Shown one piece after another: positions 43,642 through 52,797 of a DNA stretch of 64,000 nt. The stretch is from Candidatus Marimicrobium litorale (GTDB lineage: Bacteria; Pseudomonadota; Gammaproteobacteria; Pseudomonadales; Halieaceae). Where the stretch lies: positions 2,480,001 through 2,544,000 of the forward strand of contig NZ_SHNO01000001.1 in the NCBI RefSeq assembly GCF_026262645.1. The letters run 5' to 3'. Under the pieces are notes generated by a model. That model did no database searches, was not told where the DNA came from, and saw nothing but the letters and a program-made list of their open reading frames with translations. The stretch's first letter is position 1. Every line of letters begins with the position of its first letter. Made by a program: the position numbers and the translations under genes.

Positions 43642-45381
43642 ATGCTAGATAGAAGAACTTTCGTCACCGGCATACTGTCAGGATATGGCCTGCTCGCAGC
43701 AGGTTCTGCGTCTGCGGGCACACTCTCCGGTACCTCACTTTCGCCAAGCAGCGATTTCAGCCTCACTCTGGCACCAATCCCTGTCAACTTCACCGGGAGG
43801 CCAGCCTTCGCCACGGCTATCAACGGCACAGTCCCGGGGCCAACACTCAGCTGGCAAGAGGGTGAAGACGTAACGCTGCGGGTAACCAACCATCTCATAG
43901 AGACCAGTTCCATTCACTGGCACGGCATTATCCTGCCGACCACGATGGATGGTGTACCCGGCCTGAGTTTTCCGGGCATTCCACCGGGCGAAACCTTCGA
44001 GTACCGATTTACCGTGAACCAGAGTGGCACCTACTGGTATCACAGCCACTCAGGCTACCAGGAACAGACCGGACTCTACGGTGCCATCGTGGTGAATCCC
44101 AGAGAGGGTGATCCCGACGGTGCGGATCGGGATCACGTTATCCTGCTGTCCGACTGGACCGACGAGAATCCGGCGGCTATTTACACCCGGCTCAAGAAAA
44201 TGAGCCACTATTACAACTTCAATGAGCGCACTGCCCCCGACCTCTACCGACAGATTCGCAGCGAGGGGCCGTTAGCAACCTGGCAAGACCGGGCCATGTG
44301 GAACGATATGCGCATGAGCGATTCGGATCTTGCCGATGTCACGGGCTACACTTACACCTACCTAATGAACGGGGTATCGCCAGCCTCAGGCTGGACGGGG
44401 CTGTGCAAGGCGGGTGAGCGCGTCAAGCTGCGATTCATTAACGGCTCAGCCATGAGCATATTCGATGTGCGCATTCCCGGCCTTAGAATGACTGTTGTCG
44501 CTGCGGACGGTCAGGATGTGGAGCCCGTTACGGTTGATGAGTTTAGAATCGGCACGGCCGAAACCTACGATGTCATCGTTACACCTGAATCCGACAGCGC
44601 CTATACGCTTTTTGCCCAGAGCCTCGACCGTTCCGGCTTCGCAAGAGGCACCCTGACGACCTCCCCCGAACTGGTGGCGGCATTACCCGCCATGGATCCG
44701 GTTCCCATACTTGGTCACGAGGACATGGGGATGGCACATAGCGCGGGTGGACACGCTCATGAACCTGTAATCTCCGCACAGCAGAGGCACCCGCACGCGC
44801 ATCACCATAGTGCCCTGGCCCCGGCGGGAACAGCAGGCCTGGGCAGCGCAGCGGGCATTGTGCACGCCGCAACAGAGTACGGGCCCCACGTAGACATGCG
44901 TACCGAGAATCCGGTCAGTGGCATTGACGACCCGGGTGTGGGCCTGCGGGAGCATGGGCAACGATTGGGACGCGAGGTTCTTCGCTATAGCCAGTTGATC
45001 AACCGACATCCTACTGCTGACCCTCGACAACCTGGACGGGAAATCCAACTGCACCTGACCGGCAATATGAATCGCTACATGTGGTCTTTTAACGGAGTGA
45101 AGTTCGCCGATGCAGAACCCCTTGAGCTGCAGTACGGCGAGCGTGTGCGCATCCACCTGGTGAATGACACCATGATGGCACACCCTATCCATCTCCACGG
45201 CCTGTGGAGTGAACTGGAGACGGGAGAGCCTAGCCGTATTCCACGCAAACACACGGTCTTGGTGCAGCCAGGAAAGACCGTCAGCTATCTGGTCAGTGCC
45301 GATGCTCTGGGTCGCTGGGCTTACCATTGTCATCTGCAATACCACATGCTCGGTATGATGCGCGAAGCGCGTGTTTCGTGA
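43642..45381 (+). CDS. copA: CopA-type periplasmic multicopper oxidase
   Basis: This 579-residue exported cupredoxin enzyme gives copper tolerance, probably by oxidising Cu(I) or sequestering copper. A Tat signal is present (DRRTFVTGILSG). All four copper-binding motifs are complete: SIHWHGI, YWYHSHSG, HPIHLHG and WAYHCHLQYHMLGMM. A His/Met-rich loop (GHEDMGMAHS, HPHAHHHS) near residues 355-400 likely binds extra copper. The stop overlaps the next gene start (GTGA), so CopA and CopB are translated together. Confidence 0.95.
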   Translation: MLDRRTFVTGILSGYGLLAAGSASAGTLSGTSLSPSSDFSLTLAPIPVNFTGRPAFATAINGTVPGPTLSWQEGEDVTLRVTNHLIETSSIHWHGIILPTTMDGVPGLSFPGIPPGETFEYRFTVNQSGTYWYHSHSGYQEQTGLYGAIVVNPREGDPDGADRDHVILLSDWTDENPAAIYTRLKKMSHYYNFNERTAPDLYRQIRSEGPLATWQDRAMWNDMRMSDSDLADVTGYTYTYLMNGVSPASGWTGLCKAGERVKLRFINGSAMSIFDVRIPGLRMTVVAADGQDVEPVTVDEFRIGTAETYDVIVTPESDSAYTLFAQSLDRSGFARGTLTTSPELVAALPAMDPVPILGHEDMGMAHSAGGHAHEPVISAQQRHPHAHHHSALAPAGTAGLGSAAGIVHAATEYGPHVDMRTENPVSGIDDPGVGLREHGQRLGREVLRYSQLINRHPTADPRQPGREIQLHLTGNMNRYMWSFNGVKFADAEPLELQYGERVRIHLVNDTMMAHPIHLHGLWSELETGEPSRIPRKHTVLVQPGKTVSYLVSADALGRWAYHCHLQYHMLGMMREARVS

Positions 45382-46088
45382 AGCCTGCGGCAATCGCAAA
45401 CGGATACATGGCGATACTGGCTACGATCAGCCCAAACCTCATGGCCATGGGAAATGATGACCCCCTAATGGCCAAAGTAATTATTGAACGGCTGGAGGCA
45501 GGCATAGACAATCGTGATATTCCCCAGTGGCTTGAGGTGACAGGCTGGGCTGGATACGACCTCAACAAGCTATGGCTAAAGTCCAGTATCGAACGCACAG
45601 ACAGCGAAACCGAGTCGGGCGATATCGAATTGCTCTACGGCCGCGCCATAGCACCCTATTGGGATTTTCAGCTAGGCTGGAAGCGCGATTTTCAACCAAC
45701 GCCAACACGCGATTGGCTCGCTATTGGTTTTCAGGGGCTTGCGCCTTACTTCTTTGAAGTCGATAGCACCCTATACCTGGGCAGCTCCAATCGCAGCGCT
45801 CTGGAGATCGAGGTGGAATACGAGCTCATGCTTACCCAGCGATGGGTGCTAAGCCCACGCACTGAAATTCTGCTCAACGGACAAAACGATAACAGAACCG
45901 CGACGGGAAGCGGTCTCTCTTCACTGGAGGCAGGGCTGCGACTACGCTATGAAATTCGCCGCGAGTTTGCACCCTACCTTGGCATACATTGGGAGCGCGC
46001 TTACGGCAATACCGCAGACCTGAGACAAGAGGAAGGCGAGAAAACTTCCGAGGTGCATATCGTTGTGGGAATCAGGGCCTGGTTCTAA
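45378..46088 (+). CDS. copB: CopB-type outer-membrane copper resistance protein
   Basis: This is a beta-barrel-like protein of about 236 residues with the CopB core: DDPLMAKVIIERLE, DLNKLWLKSSIERT, RAIAPYWDFQLGW, LRLRYEIRREFAPYLG, and a terminal aromatic residue as in outer-membrane proteins. GTG 45378 overlaps the copA stop; ATG 45408 is an alternative. Either way the signal peptide is short and weak, and the Met/His-rich N-terminal segment seen in many CopB proteins is missing. This is a compact version of the family. Confidence 0.88.
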   Translation: MKPAAIANGYMAILATISPNLMAMGNDDPLMAKVIIERLEAGIDNRDIPQWLEVTGWAGYDLNKLWLKSSIERTDSETESGDIELLYGRAIAPYWDFQLGWKRDFQPTPTRDWLAIGFQGLAPYFFEVDSTLYLGSSNRSALEIEVEYELMLTQRWVLSPRTEILLNGQNDNRTATGSGLSSLEAGLRLRYEIRREFAPYLGIHWERAYGNTADLRQEEGEKTSEVHIVVGIRAWF

Positions 46089-46552
46089 GACGAACCGAGC
46101 GTCTCACTGAAAAGGTGCTCCGCTCGCTGCTTCAGACCCTTCGCGCAATTGTTAAACCCCCGCTCTATTTGCTCACCCATGGCTTCCATCATCGCAGGCA
46201 CAAACTCCCCACTGAATTCGTCGATGCTCCAGTAGCGACAGCTTGAGGCACTAACGGGTGTTATTCGCTGCATGCGGTCAGCGTGAACCGGGTCACCCGG
46301 CTTGTTTTCCATGGACCAGACGATGGTATGAAAGGGCTCCAATCGCGTCACATACTCGACCTGCTCCTGCAGACCATTGCCGAGATCCACCTGCATTTCA
46401 AGCGCTGAGCCTACAACCGGCTCGCCCTTCATCTTGGGACAAAAGGAGTTCCATAGCTCGTAGTTAGCAAAATCCATCAACACATCCCACACTATTTCCG
46501 CCGGTGCGTTGATCACAATTTCTTCACTGGCGACGCTGTTTTCACTAATCAT
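46085..46552 (-). CDS. SRPBCC-family lipid/ligand-binding protein
   Basis: This 155-residue protein has the START-like SRPBCC fold: EEIVINAPAEIVWDVLMDFANYELWNSFCP, matched by the downstream strands. These domains hold hydrophobic ligands or catalyse cyclisation or dehydration. The start ATG (46550-46552) follows GGGGGC. It overlaps copB by 4 bp at the stop (convergent) and lies downstream of an SDR, which is likely in the same transcript. Ligand unknown. Confidence 0.82.
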   Translation of the reverse strand: MISENSVASEEIVINAPAEIVWDVLMDFANYELWNSFCPKMKGEPVVGSALEMQVDLGNGLQEQVEYVTRLEPFHTIVWSMENKPGDPVHADRMQRITPVSASSCRYWSIDEFSGEFVPAMMEAMGEQIERGFNNCAKGLKQRAEHLFSETLGSS

Positions 46553-46600
46553 ATGTGCCCCCTGAAAAATGCTGTGTATTTGTTGCCCGCAGTAACGCAA

Positions 46601-47365
46601 TCAGTTTGCGAAGCTTACCCCACCATTGACTCGCCATGTCTGACCATTCACCCATTCGCCATCGTCAGATAGCAGGAACGCCACGGCAGCGGCAATATCG
46701 CCGGGTGCACCGTGCCGAGGACTGCGAGCGCCCTTGAGCATCCAGTCTTTCATTTGCTGATCCATTGCGGCGTCCAATTGCTCTGTCAGTATAAAGCCGG
46801 GGGAGACGGTATTGCACCGTATGCCCTCTTGACCCCACTTACTGGCTACGTGGCGGCAAAGAGAGTTCACGCCCGCCTTGGATGCGGCATAAGCCGGACG
46901 TTCCGGTTCTCCCACCACACCCGCATCTGAGGACGTCAACACAATGGCACCGCCCCCCCGTTCCCGCAAATGCGGCAGGGTCGCCCGCAGCAACATGGCC
47001 GTACCCACCACGTTAATCTTCAGGGTTCTTTCCCACAGGGCACTGTCGTTGCTGAGAATGTCGCCGTCCACCATCACCGCCTGAATGTCTGCCACGTTAG
47101 CAAACACACCGTCGAGCCCGCCGAAATGTGCCATTACCGACTCGACCAATGCAGCAATCGTTGTTTCATCAGACTGATCATACTGCCAGGCAACCACCTC
47201 TCCACCCTTAGCGGACAGCTCATCGGCCAATACACGTGCGGTTTCGATATTGAGATCTCCGAGGGCCACTCGCGCCCCCTCCTCGCACAAACGCCGCACC
47301 GTGGCAGCACCAATACCCGTTGCCCCACCACAGACCAGAATAATTTTGCCCTGTAAGTTTTTCAT
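46601..47365 (-). CDS. SDR-family oxidoreductase
   Basis: This short-chain dehydrogenase (254 residues) has IILVCGGATGIGAATVRRL, with CGG in place of the usual TGG, serine in LTSSDAGVVGE, and YAASK. The C-terminal region ends VNGQTWRVNGGVSFAN. It is followed by the SRPBCC gene 48 bp downstream. Alcohol or ketone substrate unknown. Confidence 0.9.
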   Translation of the reverse strand: MKNLQGKIILVCGGATGIGAATVRRLCEEGARVALGDLNIETARVLADELSAKGGEVVAWQYDQSDETTIAALVESVMAHFGGLDGVFANVADIQAVMVDGDILSNDSALWERTLKINVVGTAMLLRATLPHLRERGGGAIVLTSSDAGVVGEPERPAYAASKAGVNSLCRHVASKWGQEGIRCNTVSPGFILTEQLDAAMDQQMKDWMLKGARSPRHGAPGDIAAAVAFLLSDDGEWVNGQTWRVNGGVSFAN

Positions 47366-47501
47366 GTAAGACTCCCGAGACGCACGACCCAGTGACAGTT
47401 TTCAATTGAGCACACCGGCAGAGTATGCAAGTATCCATTGCTGAGTCGTGGATATCCAGCACCCACCAGACACACTTCGGGGAACGCCAGCTTACTGAAC
47501 C

Positions 47502-48971
47502 ATGTTGACCTTTATCCGCCACCTACTGGGCTCCGCACTCAAAGCATTTTTCGTGCTGGGACTGTTGTTGATACTGTTCGTCGGCTACCGTGTATTCAGT
47601 GCGGACCAGGAGGACGACGCTCTTCGCATGGCGAGCAAACAGGATTATCTCGACCGCCTGGCGAGCAAAGCGCGACCAGCCAACACGCCCAATATCGTTT
47701 TTTTCCTGTATGACGATCTCGGCTATGGAGACATCGGGGCGGGCGCGGCGGATAATGCACTGCTCGTGACGCCACACATCGACCGTCTGGCCAGCAACGG
47801 TGTGTCCCTCACTGATTTCCATTCTCCCTCACCCATTTGCACCCCGTCCCGCGCCGCCTATCTCACCGGACGTCTTGCTCCCAGAGCAGGTTTACCCAAC
47901 GTGGTCTTCCCCTCTGGCAGTCTGAAGGGCTTATTGTTCAATACGCTGGCCGCCCCAGAACTCAATATTCGCCTACCCGCAGAAGAAATCACTCTGGCCG
48001 ATATTCTTGCAGCGTCTGGTTTCACCACCGCCATGGTGGGAAAATGGCACCTGGGCGACCACAGCCCTTCTTTGCCAAATGACATGGGGTTCGAATTCTT
48101 TTACGGCGCCCTGTACAGTAACGACATGCAACCTTTCGCGCTCTACCGCGATCGCGAGGTTGTTGTGCCCGCGCCAGTAGATCAACGTTTACTTACCGAA
48201 CTCTACACAAGGGAGGCCAAACGTTTCATTGAAAAAGAGGCCGGCAATAAGCCCTTTTTTCTTTACTTCGCGCACAACTTCCCGCATGACCCGCTGCATG
48301 TAAGAGACACACGCAGGGGCCAGTCTGATGGCGGGCTTTACGGAGATGTATTGTCAGAAATTGACGACAGTGTGGGGGTTATCATTGATACCCTGAAGCA
48401 ACAGAATGCACTGGATAATACCCTCATCATTATCACGTCCGACAACGGCCCCTGGTTTTTGGGGGATGCGGGCAACCAGCGTGGACGCAAGGGCAACACG
48501 TTCGAAGGGGGCATGCGGGTTCCTTTTATCGCCCATTGGCCCAAGGCGATAGCGGGCGGGCGATCGGAGACCGCCATGGCAATGGGTACAGACCTCGTTC
48601 CCACGGTGCTGGAGTTGCTGCGGTTGCCCTTCCCCAACGACCGCCAGCTCGACGGCCGCAGCATCCTTGGCACATTGTTGAACGGCGAACCCACTCCCCA
48701 CGATTACCTTTACTACTACGACGGCGAGACACTGTTCGCCGTGCGCGACCAGCGCTTCAAGTATCGCGGGGCTGCCGGTGTGTTTTACAGCACCGATCAG
48801 ATGCCTGTTGGAGGTCCAATACCACAAAAAGAATGGCTGTTCGACCTGAGGGGAGACCCCAGGGAGTCCTATGACACTTCAGACCGCCACCCACGCGATC
48901 TCGAGCGACTGCGCGGCGCCTTTCTGGCCAAGCAGCACGACATGCGCGATAACCCCCGCGGTTGGCAGTAA
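47502..48971 (+). CDS. formylglycine-type sulfatase, membrane-anchored
   Basis: This is an alkaline-phosphatase-superfamily sulfatase of 489 residues. The N terminus has a single hydrophobic helix (AFFVLGLLLILFVGYRVF) that is a signal anchor. The modification motif CTPSRAAYLTGR supplies formylglycine at C113, and metal ligands D71-D72 precede it (FLYDDLGYGDIG). The family GKWHLGDH and SDNGPW motifs are present. It needs a formylglycine-generating enzyme or anaerobic maturase, not present here. It lies several kb from the sulfotransferase genes, so it could remove sulfate esters or scavenge them. Confidence 0.93.
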   Translation: MLTFIRHLLGSALKAFFVLGLLLILFVGYRVFSADQEDDALRMASKQDYLDRLASKARPANTPNIVFFLYDDLGYGDIGAGAADNALLVTPHIDRLASNGVSLTDFHSPSPICTPSRAAYLTGRLAPRAGLPNVVFPSGSLKGLLFNTLAAPELNIRLPAEEITLADILAASGFTTAMVGKWHLGDHSPSLPNDMGFEFFYGALYSNDMQPFALYRDREVVVPAPVDQRLLTELYTREAKRFIEKEAGNKPFFLYFAHNFPHDPLHVRDTRRGQSDGGLYGDVLSEIDDSVGVIIDTLKQQNALDNTLIIITSDNGPWFLGDAGNQRGRKGNTFEGGMRVPFIAHWPKAIAGGRSETAMAMGTDLVPTVLELLRLPFPNDRQLDGRSILGTLLNGEPTPHDYLYYYDGETLFAVRDQRFKYRGAAGVFYSTDQMPVGGPIPQKEWLFDLRGDPRESYDTSDRHPRDLERLRGAFLAKQHDMRDNPRGWQ

Positions 48972-49020
48972 CTTAGACACCGCGCTTAGCGTGCGATGAC
49001 AGCACGAAGTGACGGCTGAT

Positions 49021-49818
49021 ATGCCGCAAGGAGTGAACCGATTTATGCAATGGTGGCGATTCCTGCATCCCTCAGCACTGGTTTTCACGCTCAAAACATC
49101 CTCACAGGCTCTTATAGATAAAGCGAGACAGGCACCACCGCGCACCGTACAGGCAACGCGTTTTGTCGCAGAGCATGCCCGCAGTGGAGACCCACTGAGT
49201 GTTCTTCAAACCCTGGACCGCTTTGCGCGAGAAGAGCGCTGGCTAATGAGCGTGGGGCCCGACAAGGGGCCACTCATCGCAGAACTGGCAGAGCGCGTGC
49301 CGCCGGATGCCAGAGTGCTGGAGTTGGGCAGCTACTGCGGTTATTCCGCTGTGATGATGGCCAGCACGCTGGGCCCACAGGCAAATATCATCTCGGTAGA
49401 TATCGACGCCACCGCGATAGAGTGTGCGCGCCAAAATGTTGAAATGGCCGGGCTTTCCAGCCAGGTTACGTTTATACAGGGGCCATCATCACGGATTGTT
49501 TCGACGTTGACAGGGCATTTCGATCTGGTCTTTCTGGATCACTGGAAAGACCTTTACAAAGACGACCTGCAGACTATTGAGGAACGGGGACTGATCGGTT
49601 CTGGAAGTATCGTCGTTGCGGACAATGTCGGCGAAATTTTCGCTCCGCAAAAATTTCTCGAATATGTTCGCAATTGCGGCCTTTACGACTGCGAGCATCG
49701 CCGCGCAACCATTGAATATACTCAGGTTCCCGACGCGGTAGAGATTGCTGTTTACCGATCGGCGCCGGTCGAGAGCAAATCTCAGGCCGCGCCCAACGAT
49801 ACCTCTCCAGCAGCGTAA
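49021..49818 (+). CDS. O-methyltransferase family 3-like (catechol-OMT fold)
   Basis: This SAM-dependent methyltransferase has about 265 residues. Motif I is VLELGSYCGYSAVMMAS, the acidic end of strand 2 is IISVDIDATAIE, and DLVFLDHWKDLY is the catalytic/metal region as in catechol O-methyltransferases. A hydrophobic N-terminal helix may bring it to the membrane. Start is ATG 49021 or 49045; GTG 49009 is less likely. Stops overlap the SRPBCC gene by 37 bp (convergent). Acceptor unknown. Confidence 0.85.
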   Translation: MPQGVNRFMQWWRFLHPSALVFTLKTSSQALIDKARQAPPRTVQATRFVAEHARSGDPLSVLQTLDRFAREERWLMSVGPDKGPLIAELAERVPPDARVLELGSYCGYSAVMMASTLGPQANIISVDIDATAIECARQNVEMAGLSSQVTFIQGPSSRIVSTLTGHFDLVFLDHWKDLYKDDLQTIEERGLIGSGSIVVADNVGEIFAPQKFLEYVRNCGLYDCEHRRATIEYTQVPDAVEIAVYRSAPVESKSQAAPNDTSPAA

Positions 49819-50306
49819 GCCTCGGTGTATTTGCGGAATTTTCGGAACATTATTTTATTGGCTAGCCGGATAGCCGGACGAGTGAACGGCATCAGGCGGC
49901 GAGAGAGTCCGTTCACCTCCATCGCCATGTACCACTCCACCCGACAACTGCCATTACCCAGATCAGTCACGCGGTAGTCTTCGAGGAAACTCCGCGTCGC
50001 ATCTTTGCTGCAGCCCAGGAAGGTAAACGCCATACGCTTGCCCCGCTCCCACTTGACGAATTCCTCATAGCCAATCATATCACCCATCATGTGGACGCTG
50101 CGCGTGGTGCCCACGCCATAGGGCTGCGGAGACGTCCACTCAACTTTTTCAATGGGTAAAGCCCACTCTGTCCACGCGTTGGCGTCCTCGAACACATCAA
50201 AAATCTGTTCCGGGCTTGCCGCAACGATCTCTATGGCCACAAATACGTTCCTCGTCTGCTCGAGAAACTCCACACCCACTTTTTGGCACTTGTAATAGTC
50301 GCCCAA
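49782..50306 (-). CDS. SRPBCC-family protein
   Basis: This polyketide-cyclase-like START-domain protein has about 174 residues with a TTG start (50304-50306) after ACGGGGACAAT; a GTG at 50279 would remove nine residues. The fold is seen in AIEIVAASPEQIFDVFED and EFVKWERGKRMAFTF, with RVEWYMAMEVNG as a later strand and a basic C-terminal helix MFRKFRKYTEAYA. Likely binds a lipid or small molecule. Unlinked by operon to the other SRPBCC gene. Confidence 0.8.
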   Translation of the reverse strand: MGDYYKCQKVGVEFLEQTRNVFVAIEIVAASPEQIFDVFEDANAWTEWALPIEKVEWTSPQPYGVGTTRSVHMMGDMIGYEEFVKWERGKRMAFTFLGCSKDATRSFLEDYRVTDLGNGSCRVEWYMAMEVNGLSRRLMPFTRPAIRLANKIMFRKFRKYTEAYAAGEVSLGAA

Positions 50307-50603
50307 AATTGTCCCCGTAAAATTATGAACTCGCTATAAGGGACCGCACTGTACACTACCCAGACACCGGTTAACCAGCGCAGGGTAAGACGCCTCACGC
50401 CGACGTAACTCCCACGGCCATGGGCACCGCCACCTGCACGACTAGCGTGAACCAATGCATTTAACGCTGCAGGCGGCCCTAGCAATGCGGCACACTGCTT
50501 TTTGGTTCTGCAAAATACCCTAGCTGATGGATTCGCCGGCAGCGACGACCCTATAATCAAAGCTGCCGCGGTAAATGAAGAGGACTGATAAGTCGTAAGT
50601 TTG
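50307..50603. other. intergenic region, no gene supported
   Basis: These 297 bases carry only frames without family resemblance. No strong hairpin or promoter was found. Confidence 0.3.
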
Positions 50604-51308
50604 CTATACGCTTAGCGTACGAACTCGCTCCTCGTAACGATTGATCGCCTCTGCGTTAACCTGCTCATCGTAGGGCTTCAAGCCACTGAGCAGCATGCAC
50701 TTTTTACCGCGTCCGACAACCTCTCCGTTTGATACCAGGTGAAAAGCCAGGTCTACGCTACCCCGTTTGCCATTGATCTCCACGCGGTGCCTGTCGCTCT
50801 CCAGTAACGCCCCGCTTATATCGAGGGTGTCGAGGTCGATCACCATACTCTGGTACATCACGATAGGACGGTCCGGATTAATCATAACCCCCTGATCCGC
50901 CAGCAGCGGCACCAGTAGGCGAGGAAACGTCTGGCCAGAAAACTCTACGTAACTCTGCGTGATGCTTTTAACAAGCGCCTCGTCCTCGCGAGATTCCCCC
51001 GAAATGTTTACCTGCAAGTATTCTCGCCCGCCCTCGTCTAACAACCGCATGCCGGGTGCCGGCTCTGGTAGGATTAGCTCAACGCCCTCAACTACCATGC
51101 CAGAGAATATAAACTCCATGTGCTGGCTCACGCCATAGCGGGCCAATATCACGGCAAAAAGTAAGTCTCCGGGGATACAGAAGCGTTTCGCATCCACGTC
51201 GTGGATCGGGTTGAAGTCATTGGCCATATTCTTGGCGAATTCACTGCCCTGCTCGCGAGTGAAGCTGATTCGCCCGTTTGTCTTGTTACAGTAATCATCG
51301 ATAATCAT
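50604..51308 (-). CDS. DUF3581 protein, hotdog-like
   Basis: This 234-residue protein matches the gammaproteobacterial DUF3581 family as I know it. Its middle, NDFNPIHDVDAKRFCIPGD, looks like the MaoC-type hydratase hotdog segment that normally holds the catalytic Asp/His. It may therefore bind an acyl-thioester. Upstream on the same strand is the phosphopantetheinyl transferase (about 67 bp away), which would fit a fatty-acid or polyketide-type context, but the link is inferred. Confidence 0.75.
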   Translation of the reverse strand: MIIDDYCNKTNGRISFTREQGSEFAKNMANDFNPIHDVDAKRFCIPGDLLFAVILARYGVSQHMEFIFSGMVVEGVELILPEPAPGMRLLDEGGREYLQVNISGESREDEALVKSITQSYVEFSGQTFPRLLVPLLADQGVMINPDRPIVMYQSMVIDLDTLDISGALLESDRHRVEINGKRGSVDLAFHLVSNGEVVGRGKKCMLLSGLKPYDEQVNAEAINRYEERVRTLSV

Positions 51309-51374
51309 GGCTATTCAGCTTTACCTCGACGTGCATTAGCAGACCGTATTTTAACAGCATTTCATCACACGAGG

Positions 51375-52121
51375 TCAGCACCCTGCAGGTGTGAGACTAG
51401 TGGCGCGAAGGGACACGGTGCGCTCGGTGGCTGCACCCTGTGAATCCAGTTCCATAAGGTTTACGGCAGGCGCGCTTCCGTCACCCATCCAGCACAGCGC
51501 CATGCGATAGTTCTCCAGCGGATCGAGTAAAAAATAGGTGGCCGTATCCGCGCTATCATCGGTGAAGCGGGCTATATGCCCGGGCCCATTCTCGCACACA
51601 CTGAAGTCGAATCCGTAGGCTTTCAACCCAGGTGCAAGCGCCTCACCACGGGCTTTCACGGCGCATTCTTTGAGGGTCCAGTAGTCGAAAAAACGTTGTT
51701 CTCGCAATTGATCGGAACACGTCTCCAGCAGCGCCAGCTCTTCCGAACGAAAGTATCGGCGCGCCACCTTTAGCGACGCACGACGAGGATCACAATACTC
51801 AAGATCGACCCCCACCGGCACCGCGCGACTGACTGCGCAAACCAACCAGTCACCACTGTGGCTGAGATTAAACTCGATAGACCGTGCGCCTCCCGCCAGC
51901 GCGGGCTTGCCATGCTCACCCTCATCAAAACGCAACTCGGCTGCCGGCGCTCCGACGTAGCTGGAAAGAACCGCTCGCTTGAAGGCATCGGAGCTTGCAA
52001 CGCTGTCGTTACGGGCGAGCCACAGGTGAATGCAATTCGCCTCCAGAGCAACACTTTCGAGACTGTCTATCACCCTCAAGTGATCAGAAACGCTGGATAG
52101 TTTTGCCAATGATCCGGTCAC
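51375..52121 (-). CDS. 4'-phosphopantetheinyl transferase (Sfp-type)
   Basis: This enzyme transfers phosphopantetheine from CoA to carrier proteins. It has about 248 residues, with FNLSHSGDWLVCAVSR and VGVDLEYCD holding the Mg-binding Asp/Glu, and WTLKECAVKARGEAL as the C-terminal signature. GTG 52121 overlaps the preceding oxygenase gene by 38 bp; the true start could be later. No carrier-protein gene is visible nearby, so it may act on ACP or on distant synthases. Confidence 0.9.
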   Translation of the reverse strand: MTGSLAKLSSVSDHLRVIDSLESVALEANCIHLWLARNDSVASSDAFKRAVLSSYVGAPAAELRFDEGEHGKPALAGGARSIEFNLSHSGDWLVCAVSRAVPVGVDLEYCDPRRASLKVARRYFRSEELALLETCSDQLREQRFFDYWTLKECAVKARGEALAPGLKAYGFDFSVCENGPGHIARFTDDSADTATYFLLDPLENYRMALCWMGDGSAPAVNLMELDSQGAATERTVSLRATSLTPAGC

Positions 52122-52797
52122 GTACCTTCCAGAACAGGCTGTCAGGATTGATCACCACAATAAAGACCTTGCGCAGCTTATCATCGGGGCAGGCTATCGG
52201 CCGCACGGCATGCCAGGAGTGATCAGTGCGCAGCATAAGGGCACTTGCATTGCCGATAGACTCGAACTCGATGATTTCGTCAAAGTCTTCGAGAGCGGGT
52301 GCGGTGTTGTAATCCAGTTGGCCGCCATCATCAAGGGCCAGGGTCGCGCCGCCCCAAGCCGGATTCCAACTCTCCTTCGAATTGAAGTAGAACAGATGCG
52401 AGCCGTGTTCCCGGCGGGCGTCACAATGCGGCGAAACATCGGCGCCGCTGGGGGTGTAATGCCAATGAAAACGAAACTCTACCTTGCGCGCGCCAAGCAA
52501 TCGCTGAATCTCACCCCGATACGCGTCTGAGCACAGCTCACCGATGAAGTCCTGCCACGGCTTTGGCACCGGCATACCTGGCGTGTACTCCAGTGAGTGA
52601 CGATCGTGTGGCGCCTGTCCCGCTCGACGGCTTTTGCCTATAATCGCATCGAACATTTCCAGTGGCGGCATGTTATCCAGTAACGCCTGGAATCCATCAT
52701 GGTACAACAGCGGTTGGTTCAAATAGGGAAAGGGCGTTACTGACATAAACTCATCGGTAGGCAGCGCCCGCAGCTGTTCAATGTCGAGATATTTCAT
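52084..52797 (-). CDS. 2OG-Fe(II) oxygenase
   Basis: This cytosolic dioxygenase has 237 residues. Iron ligands lie in SPHCDARREHGSHLFYFN (H-x-D) and a distal histidine in TDHSWHAVRP; the 2OG-binding arginine follows in LRKVFIVV. ATG 52795-52797 overlaps the preceding glycosyltransferase stop (ATGA), so it is coupled to it. Related enzymes in carbohydrate clusters hydroxylate glycans, lipids or peptides; the substrate here is not known. Confidence 0.87.
   Translation of the reverse strand: MKYLDIEQLRALPTDEFMSVTPFPYLNQPLLYHDGFQALLDNMPPLEMFDAIIGKSRRAGQAPHDRHSLEYTPGMPVPKPWQDFIGELCSDAYRGEIQRLLGARKVEFRFHWHYTPSGADVSPHCDARREHGSHLFYFNSKESWNPAWGGATLALDDGGQLDYNTAPALEDFDEIIEFESIGNASALMLRTDHSWHAVRPIACPDDKLRKVFIVVINPDSLFWKVRDRIIGKTIQRF

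Noticed and set aside
50231-50560. 109-residue minus-strand frame overlapping the SRPBCC gene start
   Set aside because: It overlaps the N terminus of a well-supported SRPBCC gene in another frame and has low-complexity, Arg/Ser-rich translation.
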